From the NCBI GenBank assembly GCA_031552995.1, contig JAVBMB010000011.1, positions 1-8,317 of the forward strand: 8,317 bases of DNA, written 5' to 3'. Position 1 is the stretch's first letter; each line of letters opens with the position of its first letter. The notes beneath the pieces are model-generated. The model was not told where the DNA came from, searched no databases, and worked only from the letters and a program-made list of their open reading frames with translations. The translations under genes and the position numbers were made by a program. Positions 5,313-8,317 of the stretch are shown here, piece by piece. Source of the DNA: JAVBMB01 sp031552995. Lineage in GTDB: Bacteria; Bacillota; Clostridia; Oscillospirales; Butyricicoccaceae.

Positions 5313-7550
5313 CTATGCCTGCCCGTAGCCGGCCGCGTAGTAGTTCATAAGGCAGCCTTCGGAAACTATCAGCTTCTCCTCCGGCGTCAGCCCCTTGCAC
5401 AGCAGTGTGATGTCGATGACCTTGCCGTCGGCGGTGATGACCTTGCCGGGCATTTCTTCCTTGCCCTCTAGCACGGCCTTTTTGACGCCCGGCACCCACA
5501 CCCAGTCACCCGGCTTGTAGTCGAACGGGGTATCCTTGCTGATGGTGAACGGCACTATGCCCCAGTTGATGCAGTTGCTGCGATAGCGCTTTGTGGCGTA
5601 CTCGTAGCAGATGTTGGCGAAGCCGCCGAGCACCTTCTGGCACGATGCGGCCTGCTCGCGCGCCGAGCCGTCGCCCGGCTTTTTGGCGAACACGCACGAG
5701 CCGACTGTCGTCCTGGCAATATCGCCGCCGACTTTCTTCAGCACTTCGACCGCGGCGTCCGGCGCGGTGCCGGTCTGACGCTGGGTCTCAAGCTCGCGGA
5801 TTTTCTTGCTGGCGCCGACATATTCCGGCACGCGGCGCGACAGCGCAAACTCCGACAGCGCTATCGGGTTGCTGCGGTAGGAGGATGTCTCTCCCGACGG
5901 GATGAGCTCGTCCGTCGTCGTCACATCGTCCTGGATGACGGCGCACAGGTTGACAAGCAGGTCCTGATCAAGCTGGTACATCTTCGGCCAGTCCTTGATT
6001 CCGGGGCCGAGGCGCAGCTCGGCGGACGTATCCGCCTTGCCCCAGCCGTTATAGATGCGCTTGGCGTACACAGAGCCGTCGTATTTATAATCCATCTCCG
6101 GCACGTCATACTCGATGTCGGTCGCGGCGGTCAGCACGCCGCCGTTCATGGCTGTTGCGGCTATCGAGCGGGCGTCCATCAGCGCGACGGCGGAAATCTG
6201 CCCGTCGCCCGGCTTGCTGCCCTCGCGGTTGGCAAAGTTGCGCGTGGCGTGACGGATGCTGAGCGCGTTGTGCGCCGGGGTATCTCCCGCGCCGAAGCAC
6301 GGGCCGCAGAATGCCGGCTTCATAACGGCGCCGGCCTCCATCAGCTTTGTGGCAACGCCCTCTTTTGTGATTGCAAGGCTGATAGGCGTCGACGACGGGT
6401 ACACCGACATATCGAAATAGTCGTTGCCGATGCTCTTGCCCTCGAGTATGGCGGCGGCTTCGACAATGCTCTCGTACATACCGCCCGAGCAGCCGACGAT
6501 GACGCCCTGGTCACATGTCACCTTGCCGTTAACGATATTGTGGCGCAGGTCCATCTTGACCTTTTTGCCAAGCTGCTCCTGGCAATCGGCCTCAGCCTCG
6601 GCAAGGATGCGCTCGGGGTCGGCTTGCAGCTCTTTAATCGTATAGGCCTTGGACGGGTGGAACGGAAGGGCTATCATGCACTCGACCTTGCTGAGGTCTA
6701 TCCTGACCACGCTGTCATAATAAGCGCCGTTTTGCGGCTTAAGTGTCTTGTACGCTTCGGGACGGCCTACATTTTCGTAGTACGCCTTAATTGTGTCGTC
6801 AGTCTCCCAAATCGAGGTCAGGCATGATGTCTCGGTCGTCATGACATCGATGCCTATACGGAAGTCGGCGCTCAGCTCCTTAAGGCCGGGGCCGAAGAAC
6901 TCGAGCACCTTGTTCTTGACGTCGCCATTTGGGAATGTGGCGGCGACAAGCGCAATGGCCACGTCGTGCGGGCCGACGCCGCGGCGCGGCTTGCCTTCTA
7001 GATAGACGGCGACGACTTCCGGCGCTGCGATATCGTATGTATTCTTAAGCAGCTGCTTTGCAAGCTCTCCACCGCCCTCGCCGACGCCGATGCAACCGTA
7101 GGAGCCGTAACGGGTATGGCTGTCCGAGCCGAGAATCATGCCGCCGCAGGTTGCCATCTCTTCACGGGCGTACTGGTGTATGACAGCCTGATTGGGCGGA
7201 ACGTAGATGCCGCCGTACTTTTTGGCTGCCGACAGGCCGAATGCGTGGTCATCCTCGTTTATCGTGCCGCCGACGGCGCACAGGCTGTTGTGGCAGTTGG
7301 TCATGGCGTAGGGGATCGGGAACTCGGTCATCCCGCTGGCGCGCGCCGTCTGGATGATGCCGACGAATGTGATGTCGTGCGAGACCATCGAGTCAAACAG
7401 GATGCGCATATTCTTCGGGTCGCTGCTCTTGTCGTGCGCGCGAAGGATGGAATAAGCGATTGTCTTTTCACGTCCCTCAGGCATCGGTGCCGCCACAGGC
7501 TCCAGCTTGCCGTCTTTATAGACGTGGCCGTTCTTGATAAGTTCTACCAT
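5313..7550 (-). CDS. Aconitase-superfamily hydratase, 745 aa
   Basis: This is an iron-sulfur dehydratase of the aconitase fold. Domains 1-3 run from about residue 30 to 480, with a C-terminal swivel domain at about 540-690. The signature GSDSHTRYGSYGCIGVGEGG (141-160) is present, and the three expected [4Fe-4S] ligands are Cys354 (GCSGGMYES) and Cys415/Cys418 (CGPCFG). RYRSNCINWGIVPF (655-668) supplies the swivel-domain Arg/Ser active-site block. The length and motif order fit the group annotated as putative hydratase (E. coli YbhJ-like, about 750 aa) rather than classical AcnA or AcnB, so I give no symbol. Its place directly before icd argues that it interconverts citrate and isocitrate. The ATG at 7550 is chosen because GGAGGAG lies six bases upstream. 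In-frame ATGs at 7565 and 7580 have no such site. It begins 64 bp after citG ends and is probably in the same operon. Confidence 0.92.
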   Translation of the reverse strand: MVELIKNGHVYKDGKLEPVAAPMPEGREKTIAYSILRAHDKSSDPKNMRILFDSMVSHDITFVGIIQTARASGMTEFPIPYAMTNCHNSLCAVGGTINEDDHAFGLSAAKKYGGIYVPPNQAVIHQYAREEMATCGGMILGSDSHTRYGSYGCIGVGEGGGELAKQLLKNTYDIAAPEVVAVYLEGKPRRGVGPHDVAIALVAATFPNGDVKNKVLEFFGPGLKELSADFRIGIDVMTTETSCLTSIWETDDTIKAYYENVGRPEAYKTLKPQNGAYYDSVVRIDLSKVECMIALPFHPSKAYTIKELQADPERILAEAEADCQEQLGKKVKMDLRHNIVNGKVTCDQGVIVGCSGGMYESIVEAAAILEGKSIGNDYFDMSVYPSSTPISLAITKEGVATKLMEAGAVMKPAFCGPCFGAGDTPAHNALSIRHATRNFANREGSKPGDGQISAVALMDARSIAATAMNGGVLTAATDIEYDVPEMDYKYDGSVYAKRIYNGWGKADTSAELRLGPGIKDWPKMYQLDQDLLVNLCAVIQDDVTTTDELIPSGETSSYRSNPIALSEFALSRRVPEYVGASKKIRELETQRQTGTAPDAAVEVLKKVGGDIARTTVGSCVFAKKPGDGSAREQAASCQKVLGGFANICYEYATKRYRSNCINWGIVPFTISKDTPFDYKPGDWVWVPGVKKAVLEGKEEMPGKVITADGKVIDITLLCKGLTPEEKLIVSEGCLMNYYAAGYGQA

Positions 7551-7556
7551 TTTGCA

Positions 7557-7563
7557 CTCCTCC
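7557..7563 (-). promoter_or_regulatory. Ribosome binding site fixing the hydratase start
   Basis: GGAGGAG on the minus strand lies six bases before the ATG at 7550. It overlaps the end of an alternative ATG at 7565, which makes the longer forms (5 or 10 extra residues) unlikely. Confidence 0.75.
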
Positions 7564-7614
7564 ATTTTTGTGTAGCCCATATGATTTGCAGTTTATATAA
7601 ATAAAATATTGCCC

Positions 7615-8317
7615 TCAGGTTTTGCCGGCCTGCGCCGGCATTTCGTGCATGAACACCGTCACGGCCAGCAAGTCTGCGCTGCCGCCCGGGCTGACATTGC
7701 GGCGTATCAGGTCACTGTCCATATCAAGCACGCCTTTCTCGCTGTACCGTCTGTGAAGAGCCATCGCCTGCGCGCGCAGCGCAAGCGCGGTATCCATATC
7801 GTGCCTCGCCAGCACATTTGTGTCGGTGACATTCGCTACAAGGCATATCAGCGTGCGCACGCACGATTCATTCATATCAACCCCGCGCCGGCGCAGCATC
7901 TTCATACGCGGAAGCCCGTAATTCCTTACGCTGGTAAAGCCGCTCTCGGCCTCTCCCCTCGCGCCCTTCGCGCCGTACCGCAGGAACACGCGCTCGCCGT
8001 GTGTACGCGCGGAGCGCTCGCGCAGCCCGTCGTAGTCTTCGCGGCACAGCCCCGCCGTCATCCGCGCCACCATGCGGCTCAGCGCTACCGGCGAAATATT
8101 TGCGTCCATTGCGCTGAGCCTGCCGGCGGCGCCGCACAGCAGCCCGAGAGAGAACAGCGCGCCCTTGTGCGTGTTAACCCCGCCGGTTGCGCGGAACATA
8201 TCCTCCTCGGCGGCAAGCCCCGCGGCGCGCAGGCGGCCCAGCAGCCCGCGCTCGTCGACTCCGGCGCTTTTTTCACCGATTCGTGCAAGCTCGATAAAGT
8301 GCGGGCGAAGCGCGGCA
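7615..8317 (-). CDS. citG: Triphosphoribosyl-dephospho-CoA synthase (CitG/MdcB family), 5' end outside the window
   Basis: CitG converts ATP and 3'-dephospho-CoA to 2'-(5''-triphosphoribosyl)-3'-dephospho-CoA plus adenine, the prosthetic-group precursor of citrate lyase; MdcB does the same for malonate decarboxylase. The frame is open to the right edge, giving 233 visible residues beginning ALRPHFIELARIG. About 50-60 N-terminal residues of a usual 280-300 are missing. Diagnostic blocks are TGGVNTHKGALFSLG (44-58 of the fragment), GARGEAESGF (118-127), DTN (165-167) and SPGGSADLLAVTVF (209-222). An internal ATG at 8199 is not the true start, because family residues continue upstream (LRAAGLAAEEDMFRATGG). 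A 7-bp hairpin (7623-7629 with 7634-7640) lies in its last codons. It is the first visible gene of a minus-strand run with the hydratase and icd. Citrate lyase genes are not in view, so CitG versus MdcB rests on the citrate context. Confidence 0.9.
   Translation of the reverse strand, partial: AALRPHFIELARIGEKSAGVDERGLLGRLRAAGLAAEEDMFRATGGVNTHKGALFSLGLLCGAAGRLSAMDANISPVALSRMVARMTAGLCREDYDGLRERSARTHGERVFLRYGAKGARGEAESGFTSVRNYGLPRMKMLRRRGVDMNESCVRTLICLVANVTDTNVLARHDMDTALALRAQAMALHRRYSEKGVLDMDSDLIRRNVSPGGSADLLAVTVFMHEMPAQAGKT

Noticed and set aside
4267..5328. 353-aa open frame on the plus strand
   Set aside because: It is antisense to icd and shows no family resemblance, while icd is certain.
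7551..7580. Longer hydratase start at the ATG at 7580 (10 extra residues)
   Set aside because: There is no Shine-Dalgarno sequence before 7580, whereas GGAGGAG sits ideally for the ATG at 7550.

Overview
The window looks like chromosomal DNA from an anaerobic, moderately GC-rich member of the Clostridia, probably an uncultured gut-type lineage. The evidence is a flavin reductase-rubredoxin fusion of the kind known from acetogens and clostridia, a DUF1846 protein typical of Firmicutes and Actinobacteria, strong purine-rich ribosome binding sites, and an incomplete-TCA-type gene set (aconitase-family protein, NADP-isocitrate dehydrogenase, CitG). The species cannot be fixed from the sequence. 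I see no transposase, phage, tRNA, rRNA or CRISPR array.

Layout. A ribosome binding site at 5-13 (minus) announces a gene that starts just outside the left edge. A 155-aa protein of unknown function (59-526, minus) follows, then a spacer with two hairpins (527-671) and a DUF1846 protein (672-2156, minus). A 271-bp divergent promoter region (2157-2427) separates it from a plus-strand pair: the Hrb-type flavin reductase-rubredoxin (2428-3075) and a GNAT acetyltransferase that most likely starts at a TTG codon (3156-3629). A 370-bp convergent gap (3630-3999) holds seven closely packed palindromes. Then comes a minus-strand citrate cluster read right to left: citG (7615 to the right edge, 5' end missing), an aconitase-superfamily hydratase (5313-7550) and NADP-isocitrate dehydrogenase (4000-5217).

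How the genes fit together. The aconitase-family protein and isocitrate dehydrogenase would convert citrate through isocitrate to 2-oxoglutarate and NADPH, feeding glutamate synthesis. CitG makes the precursor of the citrate lyase (or malonate decarboxylase) prosthetic group, so a citrate lyase locus may lie to the right. The flavin reductase-rubredoxin probably passes electrons from NAD(P)H to an oxygen- or NO-reducing partner that is not in this window.

The least ordinary part is the convergent gap. It is almost entirely made of palindromes, several sharing loops or a 17-nt motif. Two near-identical hairpins bound it, with T-tracts facing outward, so each converging transcript may run through the whole array and carry it as a structured 3' UTR.
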